64,000 nucleotides of DNA from Aeromonas rivipollensis (GCF_010974825.1 NZ_JAAILA010000017.1:18303-82302); one strand, 5' to 3'; shown: positions 9,908 through 17,743, counted from the first letter of the stretch. A program made the numbers and translations. The notes: generated by a model from the sequence alone, not told the origin.

Positions 9908-10107
9908 GCATCGTCGATGTCCGCAAGATTGCAGTTGAGTTTAAGTGACATGGGTGGAAATTAACTTGGCTGCGAGGTTGCAAAACAGCATGGCTGCTGG
10001 GGACCGTTCATCGTGGATCTCCGCAAGATTGCAGTTGAGTTTAAGTAACATGGGTGGAAATTAACTTGGCTTCGAAGTTTCAAAACAGATTAGTGGGGAC
10101 CGTCATC
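9908..10107 (+). repeat. 100-bp tandem duplication of the dedD start region
   Basis: Two units lie exactly 100 bp apart. Positions 9921-9988 match 10021-10088 at 64 of 68 bases. Similarity continues with small gaps on both sides (catcgt.gat.t before, ggggaccgt after). The unit includes the dedD ribosome site, the start codon and the first codons. The downstream copy continues into the full dedD gene. Confidence 0.93.
9966..10064 (+). CDS. Leader ORF made by the duplicated dedD start
   Basis: A 32-codon ORF opens at the first copy of the dedD TTG start, with the same ribosome site (GGTGGA) as dedD itself. It reads MAARLQNSMAAGDRSSW..., against MASKFQNRLVGTV for dedD, so the peptide has drifted. 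It ends in TAA at 10062-10064, one base before the dedD TTG at 10066. The ribosome site for dedD therefore lies inside the end of this ORF, which would favour coupled initiation. Whether it is translated is unknown. Confidence 0.45.
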   Translation: MAARLQNSMAAGDRSSWISARLQLSLSNMGGN

Positions 10108-10833
10108 CTGGTCGCCCTGGTTGTCATCTTTCTGCCGGACCTGATGGACGGCAACAAGCTGGAGCAGAAGGAAGAGGCGTTTGCCAAGATCCCACTGCGC
10201 CCTGAGCTTGAGCCAGCCAAGCCCGCCTTGCAGGTTTCTGCCGCCAGCACCCTGCCGGCCGATCACTTGGCGAGCCAGCAGCAGGCCTCTGCCGCCACCC
10301 AGTGGCAGGTAGAAGAGATTGGGGATACGGTGACCCTGGCCGCCAATCAGGCCACTGCTGCCGCCCAGGCACAGCCAGCGACCCAGGTTGCAGCCAAGCC
10401 TGAGCCCAAACCCTTGCCCAAGCCCGAGGTGGTGGCCAAGAAACCGGTGGAGCAACCCAAGCCCAAGCCGGTGCCCCCCAAGCCGGTGGAGAGCAAGCCG
10501 CAGGTGGGTCAGATCAAGTCCATGGACGATCTCATTGCGAGCAAGATGACGACCCAGGCGGCGACCCCGGCACCCGCGGCGGCAGCCCCGGCCCAGGGCA
10601 GCTGGATCCTGCAGCTCGGCGCCTTCAAGAATGCTGACAGCGTCAATGCCCTGGTGGGCAAGCTGAGGGCGGCCGGCTACTCGGCCCAGACCTCGCCGAG
10701 AACCCCGGTGCAGGGGCAGATAAACCGGGTCTTTATTGGACCGGATGTCTCCAAGGCTAAGCTGCAGGGCATGCAGAGCAGGATAAGCCAGATGACGGGG
10801 CTGAGCGGCTCAGTGGTGGCCTACAACCCCTGA
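10066..10833 (+). CDS. dedD: DedD, SPOR-domain cell-division protein
   Basis: Septal-ring protein that binds denuded peptidoglycan glycans through its SPOR domain and supports FtsN function. The 255-residue product has a short cytoplasmic start (MASKFQNRL), a membrane span at about 8-28, a long Pro/Ala/Lys-rich periplasmic linker with KPEPKPLPKP-type repeats, and a C-terminal SPOR domain over the last 80 residues (GSWILQLGAFKNADSVNAL ... VFIGPDVSKAKL). I place the start at TTG 10066 because it gives exactly the E. coli N-terminus and has GGTGGA eight bases upstream; GTG 10054 is an alternative. The start region is duplicated upstream. The usual downstream neighbours cvpA and purF are absent. 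Confidence 0.9.
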   Translation: MASKFQNRLVGTVILVALVVIFLPDLMDGNKLEQKEEAFAKIPLRPELEPAKPALQVSAASTLPADHLASQQQASAATQWQVEEIGDTVTLAANQATAAAQAQPATQVAAKPEPKPLPKPEVVAKKPVEQPKPKPVPPKPVESKPQVGQIKSMDDLIASKMTTQAATPAPAAAAPAQGSWILQLGAFKNADSVNALVGKLRAAGYSAQTSPRTPVQGQINRVFIGPDVSKAKLQGMQSRISQMTGLSGSVVAYNP

Positions 10834-10856
10834 TGCGGGTTTGACGAACGCCGAAC

Positions 10857-10902
10857 AAAAAAATACCGCGCCTCATTTCACAGATGGGCGCGGTATTTTT
10901 TT
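10857..10902. terminator. Bidirectional terminator between dedD and tusE
   Basis: The stem ATACCGCGCC/GGCGCGGTAT is flanked by an A run on the left and a T run on the right, between convergent genes. Confidence 0.9.
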
Positions 10903-10944
10903 GGTACCCGTTCAGGGGCTCTCGGTGAGAGGCGGGGCGGGTTT

Positions 10945-11301
10945 TTAGATGCACTTCACCGGCTTGGGCAGGCCGGCAATCTTGGTGGCCTGCTTGGCAG
11001 GCCCCTCGGGGAACAGCTTGTAGAGGTAGCGGCTGTTGCCCTTCTCGGGGCCGTACTGCTTCTCCATCGCCTTGACCAGGGCGCGGATGGCGGGGGAGGT
11101 GTTGAACTCCAGATAGAAGGCCCGCACGAAGCGCACCACTTCCCAGTGCGGCTCCTCCAGCACTATGCCCTCCTGCTCGGCCAATACCAGCGCCAGCGCC
11201 TCGCTCCACTCTTCGCTGTGGCGCAGATAGCCCTTGGCATCGGTCTCGATGAGTTGGCCGTTGAAATGCAGCTGATGGTGTTCGGACGGGTGCTCGGACA
11301 T
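10945..11301 (-). CDS. tusE: Sulfurtransferase TusE (DsrC/DsvC family)
   Basis: Accepts sulfur from the TusBCD complex and passes it to MnmA for 2-thiolation of tRNA wobble uridine. The 118-residue protein has the family features [16 protein letters not shown], the central [14 protein letters not shown] segment (here [16 protein letters not shown]), [18 protein letters not shown] and the C-terminal GLPKPVKCI with the catalytic, penultimate cysteine (Cys117). The ATG at 11301 has GAGGAGCC upstream. Its neighbours yccS and yccA are also near tusE in enterics. Confidence 0.93.
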   Translation of the reverse strand: MSEHPSEHHQLHFNGQLIETDAKGYLRHSEEWSEALALVLAEQEGIVLEEPHWEVVRFVRAFYLEFNTSPAIRALVKAMEKQYGPEKGNSRYLYKLFPEGPAKQATKIAGLPKPVKCI

Positions 11302-11455
11302 GGAGGCTCCTCGGGCTGTCGGGATTGGGCGGGCATGGTAGCGCCTTGATCTTCGGCGAGCAACCGGCCAAGGCGCGCCTGGGCGCACAAATCACCGGGC
11401 AGGGTCGTCGCCCCGCCTGGAGAGCGCTATCTGGACTGCTGTCTTCCTTCACCCC

Positions 11456-13591
11456 TCAGGCGTTGCCTTGCCGGGTGAGCAGTTGGCCGTCGTTGGCCAG
11501 CATCAGCAACTCATCCGCCAGCTGGCTGATGAGATTGAGCTGCTGGGTCAGCATCAGCTGCTCCTCGCTGCTGTCCGGGGCTATGGCCGGGCATGATCCT
11601 TCGAGCTGGGCCGGCATCTCCCCCGCCAAATGGCCGGCGGCCCGCTCCAGGGTATGGCTGATGTGTCGGCTGATCTCGTCGAGCTCGGGGATGGGCTCGA
11701 GTTTGTCGCGATGGGCCCCGAGGGCCGAGATGTAGGAGAGCAGGGCATGGTTGCGCCAGGTGAGGGTGAAGCAGAGATCGAGGAAGCGGCGGCGCTTGCT
11801 CGGCTCCACCAGCATGCTCTGCCAGGCCATGGCCAGCTCGCTGTCGGCCAGGTGGGCACACTTGCGGGCCACCCGGTAGTCGAGGGACTCGTCGCGTTGG
11901 CGGTGCAGGCTGGCGAGCACAGCCGACAGGTAGCGGGCGTTGGCGGAGAGGGAGTTGGCAATCAGGGTCGGCAGCCGCTTGTATTGCCAGTCCGGCCAGA
12001 GCCAGGCCACCAGCGCGTAGGAGAGCAGGCAGCCGAGCAGGGTATCGAGCAGGCGCGGCCCCAGGATGGCGAAGCCGATGCCGTCCAGCAGGTTGAACGC
12101 CATCAGCACATAGAGGGTGATGAAGCAGACGGCGGCGCTGTAGTTACTGCGCACCTGGGTGAAGAACAGGAAGGCGGCCAGCCCCATGATCCCCAGTTGC
12201 AGGTGCAGCTCGGGGAAGAGCCAGAGCACGGGCACGCCTATCAAGATGCCGGCGAAGGTGCCGAGCATCCGCTGCACCAGACGGCGCCGGGTGGCGCTGT
12301 AGCTGGGCTGACAGACGAACAGCACCGTCAGTAGTATCCAGTAGCCCTTGTCCAGACTGAACGCCTGCAAGATGCCGTAACCCACCACCAGGCCCAGCGA
12401 CAGCCGCAGGGCGTGGCGAAACACCATGGAGTTCGGGGTCAGGTGCTGCTTGAGCAGGGCCAGCAGCGGCAAGGAGGCAGGCCTCGCCAGGGGCGGCAGG
12501 CTGGTGGGAGGGGAGGCGGGGTTTTGCAGCTCCTCGGCGCTGGCCAGCAGCTCGTTGATGCTGGAGAGATTGCGGCGCAGGAACTTCATCGGCGTCAGCA
12601 GAGTCTTGGGATAGTGCTGCTTGAGATGGGTGAACTCCAGCTGGTCGCCAAGGGCCTCCAGGGTCCAGTGGATGCGCTTGTGATGGGCATAGGGCTTGTG
12701 CACCAGGATGGCGTAACCGAGCCGCTGGCACGCCTCTGAGAGCTGCAGGAACACCTCCTGGAAGCCGTCGAGGACTATGCCCTGCTTGAGCTCGGCCTCC
12801 AGCTTGCTGTAGGGGTAGTGGCTGGAGGTGGCCCGCTCCTGGATCTCCAGTGCCAGCAGGTAGAGCCGCAGCAGGCCGGCGAGCTCGGGCGCCGCCTGAT
12901 GGCGGGTACTGAGGCGGGCGTTGAGCGCCGTCTTGGTCAGGTTGAGGGCATTGACCAGGTTGATGTTGAGCTGGGCCAGGTTGTGGCGAATGGCCTGGGC
13001 GTCGTGCTCGTCCGCCGGGAAGAAGCGGGATTTTTCCAGCAGGTAGCGGCCGAGGGCGAAATAGCTCTGGGCGAGCTGCTCGTGCAGTGTCTTGTAGGGC
13101 AGCAGCCAGAGCCAGACCAGCGACACCAGGCCGTACCAGAGGGCGCCGGCACCGAGCGCCAGCGGCTGGTAGAAGAGATCCGGCGCCTTGGCGGCCCCCA
13201 GCATGGTGTAGATGGCGATAAGCAGGGAGCCGAAGCTGATGGTGGCGTAGCGCTGCCCCAGCGCCCCCACCATCACGAAGATGAAGGTGGAACCCGCGAG
13301 CCCAAGGGCAAACAGCCAGGGGGTGGGGAAGAGGTACTGCACGCACAGGGAGGCAAACAGGAAACAGACCAGCGTCATGGCGAGGTTCTTGACCCGGCCC
13401 CACAGGCTGTCATCTGTCTCGGCGATGGCCCCCGCCACTACCCCGAGGGAGAGCAGCACGGTGAGCTGGATGTCCCCTGTGACCAGGGCGAAGGCGAGCA
13501 GCCCCAGGATGGCCAGCAGCACCTTGAGAGCGAAGTAGATGTGGCTGTCGGTCAGCAGACGGCGCAGCAAACTGGAGAAGTCCATGGGCAT
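11456..13591 (-). CDS. yccS: YccS-family (FUSC) inner-membrane protein
   Basis: Inner-membrane protein of the YccS/YhfK group, related to fusaric-acid and aromatic-acid efflux proteins. The transported substrate is not established. The 711-residue product has two hydrophobic halves of about five to six membrane spans (residues roughly 25-165 and 385-525), each followed by a soluble helical domain; this is the usual length and layout. The likely start is ATG 13591 (MPMDFSSLLRRLL); a GTG at 13603 and an ATG at 13585 are alternatives. The start and first 18 codons occur three times in tandem, the two upstream copies forming a leader ORF that stops one base before this start. Confidence 0.9.
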   Translation of the reverse strand: MPMDFSSLLRRLLTDSHIYFALKVLLAILGLLAFALVTGDIQLTVLLSLGVVAGAIAETDDSLWGRVKNLAMTLVCFLFASLCVQYLFPTPWLFALGLAGSTFIFVMVGALGQRYATISFGSLLIAIYTMLGAAKAPDLFYQPLALGAGALWYGLVSLVWLWLLPYKTLHEQLAQSYFALGRYLLEKSRFFPADEHDAQAIRHNLAQLNINLVNALNLTKTALNARLSTRHQAAPELAGLLRLYLLALEIQERATSSHYPYSKLEAELKQGIVLDGFQEVFLQLSEACQRLGYAILVHKPYAHHKRIHWTLEALGDQLEFTHLKQHYPKTLLTPMKFLRRNLSSINELLASAEELQNPASPPTSLPPLARPASLPLLALLKQHLTPNSMVFRHALRLSLGLVVGYGILQAFSLDKGYWILLTVLFVCQPSYSATRRRLVQRMLGTFAGILIGVPVLWLFPELHLQLGIMGLAAFLFFTQVRSNYSAAVCFITLYVLMAFNLLDGIGFAILGPRLLDTLLGCLLSYALVAWLWPDWQYKRLPTLIANSLSANARYLSAVLASLHRQRDESLDYRVARKCAHLADSELAMAWQSMLVEPSKRRRFLDLCFTLTWRNHALLSYISALGAHRDKLEPIPELDEISRHISHTLERAAGHLAGEMPAQLEGSCPAIAPDSSEEQLMLTQQLNLISQLADELLMLANDGQLLTRQGNA

Positions 13592-13795
13592 GCTAGGCAC
13601 CACCCTTGAGCGAAATGAAATGGATATGGCTGTCGGTCAGCAGGCGACGCAGCAAACTGGAGAAGTCCATGGGCATGCCAGGCTCACCCTTGAGCGAAGT
13701 GGAAACGATGTGGCTGTCGGCTAGCAAGCGGCGCAGCAGGCCGGAGAAATCCATGGGCATGGGATAGACGCAACCCTTGAGCGAAACGAAAGCGA
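13541..13795 (-). repeat. Three tandem copies of the yccS start region (84/85-bp period)
   Basis: The segment encoding MPMDFS.LLRRLL.DSHI occurs with its start codon at 13591 (the real gene), 13676 and 13760. Each copy is preceded by TTTCGCTCAAGGGT or a close variant, which acts as ribosome site for the next copy. The same bases match the coding sequence TTCGCTCTCAAGG inside yccS (residues 20-24). The repeat thus seems to have formed between an in-gene CTCAAGG and the upstream region. Confidence 0.95.
13593..13760 (-). CDS. Leader ORF of two in-frame yccS N-termini
   Basis: A 55-codon ORF starts at ATG 13760 and reads through both extra copies in frame (84 bp = 28 codons). Each copy carries MPMDFS.LLRRLL.DSHI, followed by STSLKGEPG and then FISLKGGA. 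It ends in TAG at 13593-13595, one base before the yccS ATG at 13591. Differences between copies are mainly silent (CGC/CGT, CTG/TTG, GAC/GAT, CAC/CAT), so the peptide is better kept than the DNA. Translation is not shown. Confidence 0.5.
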   Translation of the reverse strand: MPMDFSGLLRRLLADSHIVSTSLKGEPGMPMDFSSLLRRLLTDSHIHFISLKGGA

Positions 13796-13816
13796 CAGCA
13801 TAACCCGTCGACAACG

Positions 13817-13846
13817 AAGTGGCCCTGATTTGGATCAGGGCCACTT
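13817..13846. terminator. 13-bp perfect hairpin between yccA and the yccS leader
   Basis: AAGTGGCCCTGAT/ATCAGGGCCACTT with a four-base loop. It lies downstream of yccA and upstream of the yccS leader. It could be a second terminator for yccA transcripts or a control hairpin in the yccS leader. Confidence 0.6.
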
Positions 13847-13896
13847 TGCTTCATATCCTTGATTTGCAACTTATCCTGACAGAAAGAGGTGTCAAT

Positions 13897-13922
13897 AAAA
13901 ACCCCGCCGAAGCGGGGTTTTT
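13897..13922 (-). terminator. Terminator of yccA
   Basis: The stem AAAAACCCCGC/GCGGGGTTTTT begins two bases beyond the yccA stop codon. It has the T run expected of a rho-independent terminator on either strand. Confidence 0.88.
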
Positions 13923-13924
13923 CA

Positions 13925-14581
13925 TCAGTTGCGGTTGCCGCCAAGCAGGCTCAGCAGACTCAGGAAGATGTTGTAGATGGAGACATACAGAGTCACGGTG
14001 GCGGAGATGTAGTTGGTCTCGCCGCCGCGCACTATCTGCTGGGTGGTCAGCAGGATGGCACCGGAGGAGAACAGCATGAACATGGCGGACAGGGCCAGGC
14101 TCAGGGCGCTCATCTGCAGGAAGATGTTGGCGACCATGGCCACCAGCAGCACCCAGAAACCGACGAACAGCATGCCGCCGATGAAGGAGAGGTCACGCTT
14201 GGTGGTCAGGGCATAGGCCGACAGACCGAAGAAGGTGAGCGCCGTGCCGCCGAGCGCGGTCATCACTATCTCGCCACCACCATTGTTCATGTACATGTTG
14301 ATGATGGGGCCCAGGCTGTAGCCCAGCAGGCCGGTCAGGGCGAAGGTGAACACCAGCCCCATGCCGTTGTCACGGTTCTTCTCGGTCAGGAACATCAGAC
14401 CATAGACACCGATGAGGAACACGGCCCAGTGCAGGGGCGGCATGTTCATCACGGTGGCGACCCCGGCCACCACGGCAGAGAAGCCAAGAGTGAGGGAGAG
14501 CAGCATATAGGTGTTGCGCAGCACCTTGTTGGTGTCACGCGCGGCACTCTGGGTGCCAGTGTAGATAGAACGGGTATCCAT
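13925..14581 (-). CDS. yccA: YccA, Bax-inhibitor-1 family membrane protein
   Basis: Seven-span inner-membrane protein of the Bax inhibitor-1/UPF0005 family; E. coli YccA is a substrate and modulator of the FtsH protease. The 218-residue product (E. coli 219) begins MDTRSIYTGTQSAARDTNKVLRNTY, has successive hydrophobic helices from about residue 25 onward, and ends in LTLYVSIYNIFLSLLSLLGG, the conserved final helix. The ATG at 14581 has AAGAGGACACC upstream. Divergent from it lies the deletion scar at 14.8-15.4 kb. Confidence 0.93.
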   Translation of the reverse strand: MDTRSIYTGTQSAARDTNKVLRNTYMLLSLTLGFSAVVAGVATVMNMPPLHWAVFLIGVYGLMFLTEKNRDNGMGLVFTFALTGLLGYSLGPIINMYMNNGGGEIVMTALGGTALTFFGLSAYALTTKRDLSFIGGMLFVGFWVLLVAMVANIFLQMSALSLALSAMFMLFSSGAILLTTQQIVRGGETNYISATVTLYVSIYNIFLSLLSLLGGNRN

Positions 14582-14808
14582 CTTGGTGTCCTCTTGATTT
14601 CCGGGGTGAGGCGGCAGATTCCGCTTCGTTAACGCATTGTATGCACTGAATGTGTGGATGACGAGCGCTGATTTCAAGCGCCCCCCAACTGTGTCGGCCT
14701 CTACTATTCCAGAGCAAAGATGTATTGCGCATGAACAAGAGGATGAAGCAGCACGAGCGGCAAGGGGCGGATGGATTTGCAGACCTTGGTGCCGGCTGGC
14801 TGCGGCGG

Positions 14809-14943
14809 CTACTCAGTTTGCGCCCGCCCGTGCCGGGTGACCTGTCTGGGCGAATAGCCAAACAGCTTGCGAAACGCCGTGATGAAGTTCGCGACATGGC
14901 TGTAACCCGCGTGCTCGGCGGCCTCCTGCAGGGAGATGCTGCG
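14809..14943 (-). pseudogene. C-terminal remnant of an AraC-family regulator
   Basis: The minus strand encodes SISLQEAAEHAGYSHVANFITAFRKLFGYSPRQV and then a stop. This is the second helix-turn-helix of an AraC/XylS activator. Everything N-terminal of it is missing: the frame upstream turns into the antisense of the esterase remnant. About 44 codons remain, too few for DNA binding by itself. I infer a deletion that removed the start of this gene and the start of the divergent neighbour together. Confidence 0.75.
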
Positions 14944-15444
14944 CTTATCGAGCGGGCCTTGCTTGCCCCGCTCAAGCACCCCGCCTCGCTGTTTGTGGCT
15001 GTGGCCAACAACCCCTTCACGCCGGGAGTTGGTCGATCCGAGTTTCACCGGGATCAGTTGCGGCAGTTTGCCCGCAGCGTGGCGGCGCGCCCCGGTTACA
15101 ACCTGCACGTCACCAGCCGCTACTTCGAGGAAGAAGACCACCACTCTGTCTATCACCTGGCGGTCTATCAGGGGTTGCAGCAGCTGTTTCGGGGCTACCG
15201 GCTGGATCTGACCCCGGGCCTCTTCAGCCGGCAGGCTGTCATCGCCCACTACGAGGCCCTGAACCGGCGGCTTGGCAGCCAGCTTCGCCCCCAGAAGGAG
15301 AGCCTGCTGACTATCAGGGAGAAGGGCGAGCGCTGGCCCCAGATGCAGCTCTCCGTGGCCGACGCCGACGCGCTGCTGGAACACTATTACGGGCAATGGG
15401 CAGGGGATGGGCAATCAATAAGGGTAATGAAGGCGGGCAGTTAA
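14944..15444 (+). pseudogene. C-terminal remnant of a Fes/IroE-type esterase
   Basis: The plus strand encodes LFVAVANNPFTPG, QLRQFARSVA, YFEEEDHHSVYHLAVYQGLQQLFRGY and a 60-residue tail. The E-DHHSV...YQGLQQLF segment resembles the catalytic-His end of PF00756 esterases (enterochelin-esterase-like). The nucleophile half is absent. An ATG at 14725 keeps one open frame of 239 codons, but its first 75 codons are only the antisense of the AraC remnant, so a real start is unlikely. The assignment rests on motif memory, not a search. Confidence 0.6.
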
Positions 15445-16532
15445 GGTGGAGAGTGAAGGCGAAGAGTGAAGGTGAAGAGTGGAGGCGGACAGCGACGCTC
15501 TGCGGGGCTGGGCCCGGCCATTTTCGGGTGGCCGTTTGCACGCAACCGGGCGCGGGATCCGGCCTTCTTGTCTTGTCGGATGGCGCCAGGACAGGCGCCG
15601 CTTCACTCATAGACCTGGCCGAGGTTGCCCGAGGTTGCTGTGTCGGCCGCTCCCCGCATAGGCCGCTTGGCCTGCTGCTCCGACAGACCCGCAAAGGACC
15701 TTTTTCTTGTCGGCGCCCATCACCCAGGTGCAACCGACGTGTAAATGCAGAGCGATGAGGGTCCTGCTCTCTCACGCCATGGGCTCGTTCGATCGCCCAA
15801 TCTCGCCTCACCGCTCCCCCAGTGGATGTCGCCTGAAGCCGTTTTAGTACGAACCGCTGTATGGCGTCATGCTGGGAAGAAACTCGCCAGCGGGCCCCGG
15901 AGATGGAGGACAAGAACAGCCGCAAGCGATGGAGAAAGGAAAATGGGTGGTGGTGCAGGTTATTGAGTCTGTCGAATTAAGGCCTCAAATGCTCCCTCAT
16001 TCTGAAACGATAAATTATATTGGAAAAGTGTTATTTAAATGTAAATCAATAATAAACCAATCATTATATCCATGAGCCAGCTTCTGAATATCTTAATTTA
16101 AATTTCATTAAGTCAGGGTTCAGTTGTTACTGATAAAAAAAGTTTTTTTTATAATCGCAAACGTTTTTTTATCGGCCAATCTCGATCGAATATATCGAGG
16201 GATCGTTCCCATGAACGGATTATCTGTCGCCGCCAATGATGCATTTGGATTTTAATGCTGTTTTTAATGCTCTTGTGGTTTTTTGATCTGTGTACTTGTC
16301 TTTTAATCCATCTATTTGATGGATATTATGTGGACGTCAGAGTTTAATGCTGTTTACGAGCCTCGATTGGAGTTATTTCAATCGAGGTGAGGGCATGAAT
16401 TGGAACTCTCATATTGTCACCGAATTCATGTCGTCTAGATTGTGCTACCGGGTACGATTTTGGCGGAGCTTACCCCCTTGTTGCCAGTTTTCGGTGCGCA
16501 TCCATCGATAATGGGTATGGGAATGAATCACT
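15445..16532. other. Long gene-free region at the left edge of the fimbrial island
   Basis: About 1.1 kb without a convincing gene. The left part (to about 15960) is GC-rich, with short imperfect repeats of agtgaagg.gaag at 15445-15490. From about 15965 the sequence turns AT-rich. The right part holds a direct repeat TTTAATGCTGTTT (16251-16263 and 16343-16355) and a stem-loop at 16361-16387. It is probably the promoter and leader of the fimbrial regulators and marks the island edge. Confidence 0.6.
16361..16387. repeat. Perfect 9-bp inverted repeat upstream of the RfaH-like gene
   Basis: CCTCGATTG, nine-base spacer, CAATCGAGG. There is no T run after it, so it is more likely an RNA structure or an operator than a terminator. 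Confidence 0.65.
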
Positions 16533-17036
16533 GTGGAACGATGGTATCTGGCCTGTCACAAGACAGGGAAACATAATGCACTCAGGGTTAAAGCATTTCT
16601 GGCACATCTGAATATTGAGGTGCTGATACCCCAGATTCGCATGCATCAGCCGAGGCTGGATCGCCCTGGTCAAATAAGGTCCGTTTGGGAGCCATTATTT
16701 CCAGGCTATCTTTTCATTCACTTCGATCCTGAGACACACCATACGTCGAAAGTGTCGGCTTGCCCTGGCTTGAGCCACCTTGTGCGGTTTGGCGGGGTGA
16801 TAAATCCTCTGCACGAGGCCGTGGTCGATGAGGTCCTGCAGTTGGTGTTGACGGTAAATGTGGAGGCAGACGAGTCGATAAAGCAGCTCGTGAGCCCTGA
16901 GCCCCAGGCTCAAAAAGCACCAGCCTTGACGGAGTCACAACGCAGGCAGATAAGGCGGGTGATGGCGGAAAAAAATGGGGTGACACGTTCGGCACTTTTT
17001 TATGCATTTGTCGAGGCGAGTCGATGCTGCCCCTGA
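16533..17036 (+). CDS. RfaH/NusG-like antitermination factor with shortened C-terminal domain
   Basis: Operon-specific transcription elongation factor of the NusG superfamily. The 167-residue product has an N-terminal NGN domain (MERWYLACHKTGKHNALRVKAFLAHLNIEVLIPQ, then LFPGYLFIHF at about 53-62, the usual RNA-polymerase-binding landmark). The C-terminus TESQRRQIRRVMAEKNGVTRSALFYAF lines up with the RfaH segment around TEPDGEARSMLLLNL, but the first strands of the KOW domain seem to be missing. Start is GTG 16533. It is the first gene of the island and probably acts on the fimbrial transcript. I see no good ops element. NGN is firm; the target is inferred from position. Confidence 0.78.
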   Translation: MERWYLACHKTGKHNALRVKAFLAHLNIEVLIPQIRMHQPRLDRPGQIRSVWEPLFPGYLFIHFDPETHHTSKVSACPGLSHLVRFGGVINPLHEAVVDEVLQLVLTVNVEADESIKQLVSPEPQAQKAPALTESQRRQIRRVMAEKNGVTRSALFYAFVEASRCCP

Positions 17037-17061
17037 CAATTGAAGTTATATAGCTGATTAG

Positions 17062-17412
17062 GTGAGTCTGTATTTTATACCCAGAACATCAGCCATCAAG
17101 AACCTGGTAATCGAGCATATTGTGAAAAAGAGTGACGTCAAAAAACAGAAGATTTATGGTGCGTTGCTGGCGTTATGCCCTGCGGTGGAAGGAAATATCC
17201 CGCCTTATGATGACTGGCCCAAGACGCGGGAAATTGCAGATGCGTGCAATGAGACCATCTATTCAGCGAGGCTCTACTTGCTGGCACTGGCAGATGAGGG
17301 GGCAGTTTATTGTTCATATCAAAACGTGAATAACTCCCTGCGCTGGTATCCTAGATTGTGCAAGGACGAACTGCCTGATATAGAGCCTGTCATTCTAACG
17401 CCACTAGCATGA
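17062..17412 (+). CDS. PapI/FaeA-like fimbrial regulator
   Basis: Small winged-helix DNA-binding protein. In 116 residues the centre reads WPKTREIADACNETIYSARLYLLALADEGAVYCSYQNVNNSLRWYPRL. This follows PapI ([32 protein letters not shown]...) in spacing and key residues; PapI works with Lrp and Dam methylation in pap phase variation. Start is GTG 17062, with a weak ribosome site. It precedes the pilin promoter, as papI does. I find one GATC (17411-17414) in the following gap rather than a spaced pair, so a pap-style switch is not evident. Confidence 0.68.
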   Translation: MSLYFIPRTSAIKNLVIEHIVKKSDVKKQKIYGALLALCPAVEGNIPPYDDWPKTREIADACNETIYSARLYLLALADEGAVYCSYQNVNNSLRWYPRLCKDELPDIEPVILTPLA

Positions 17413-17743
17413 TCCATATATGACAGCATCCAATATGTGGATGCCGTGATGATGTCTCTACTCTCCATTATATGTTCATTCTCCCCCCGAGAGGGAGGCT
17501 TCTTGCTGGTATTGATAACCTACTGCCGTGGCGCTGATTAATGGCGCCATGGAGCAAAATAATGATTACAGTTTAATAAAACAAGATATATCAGGGAGAT
17601 ATATTTTCAGGGTGACTTTTGTCAGTGACATAGACGTTTATTTACTGCTAGGTACTTGCCAGATGTATATCAATGCTCAGGATGTATTTTTCTGAGAGAT
17701 AGACTTTGGCGCTTATTAATTTACACATTCATTTGAGGTTTTT
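17413..17743. other. Fimbrial promoter region
   Basis: 331 bp, AT-rich, between the regulator and the major pilin. It contains an imperfect hairpin at about 17530-17552 (GGCGC...GCGCC) and a repeated GATATAT at 17584-17601. No second Dam site is present. Probable site of the main fimbrial promoter; I cannot place its -10/-35 boxes with confidence. Confidence 0.5.

Noticed and set aside
14725..15444. Intact 239-residue protein
   Set aside because: The first third is the exact antisense of a recognisable AraC helix-turn-helix and the rest is only the tail of an esterase.
15445..15490. Short imperfect repeats agtgaagg.gaag after the esterase remnant
   Set aside because: Low-complexity slippage product; no coding or structural signal beyond that.
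16430..16500. Possible ops element for the RfaH-like factor (CCCGGTAGCACA on the minus strand near the GTG)
   Set aside because: Wrong strand for the fimbrial transcript and only a partial match to GGCGGTAGCGTG.
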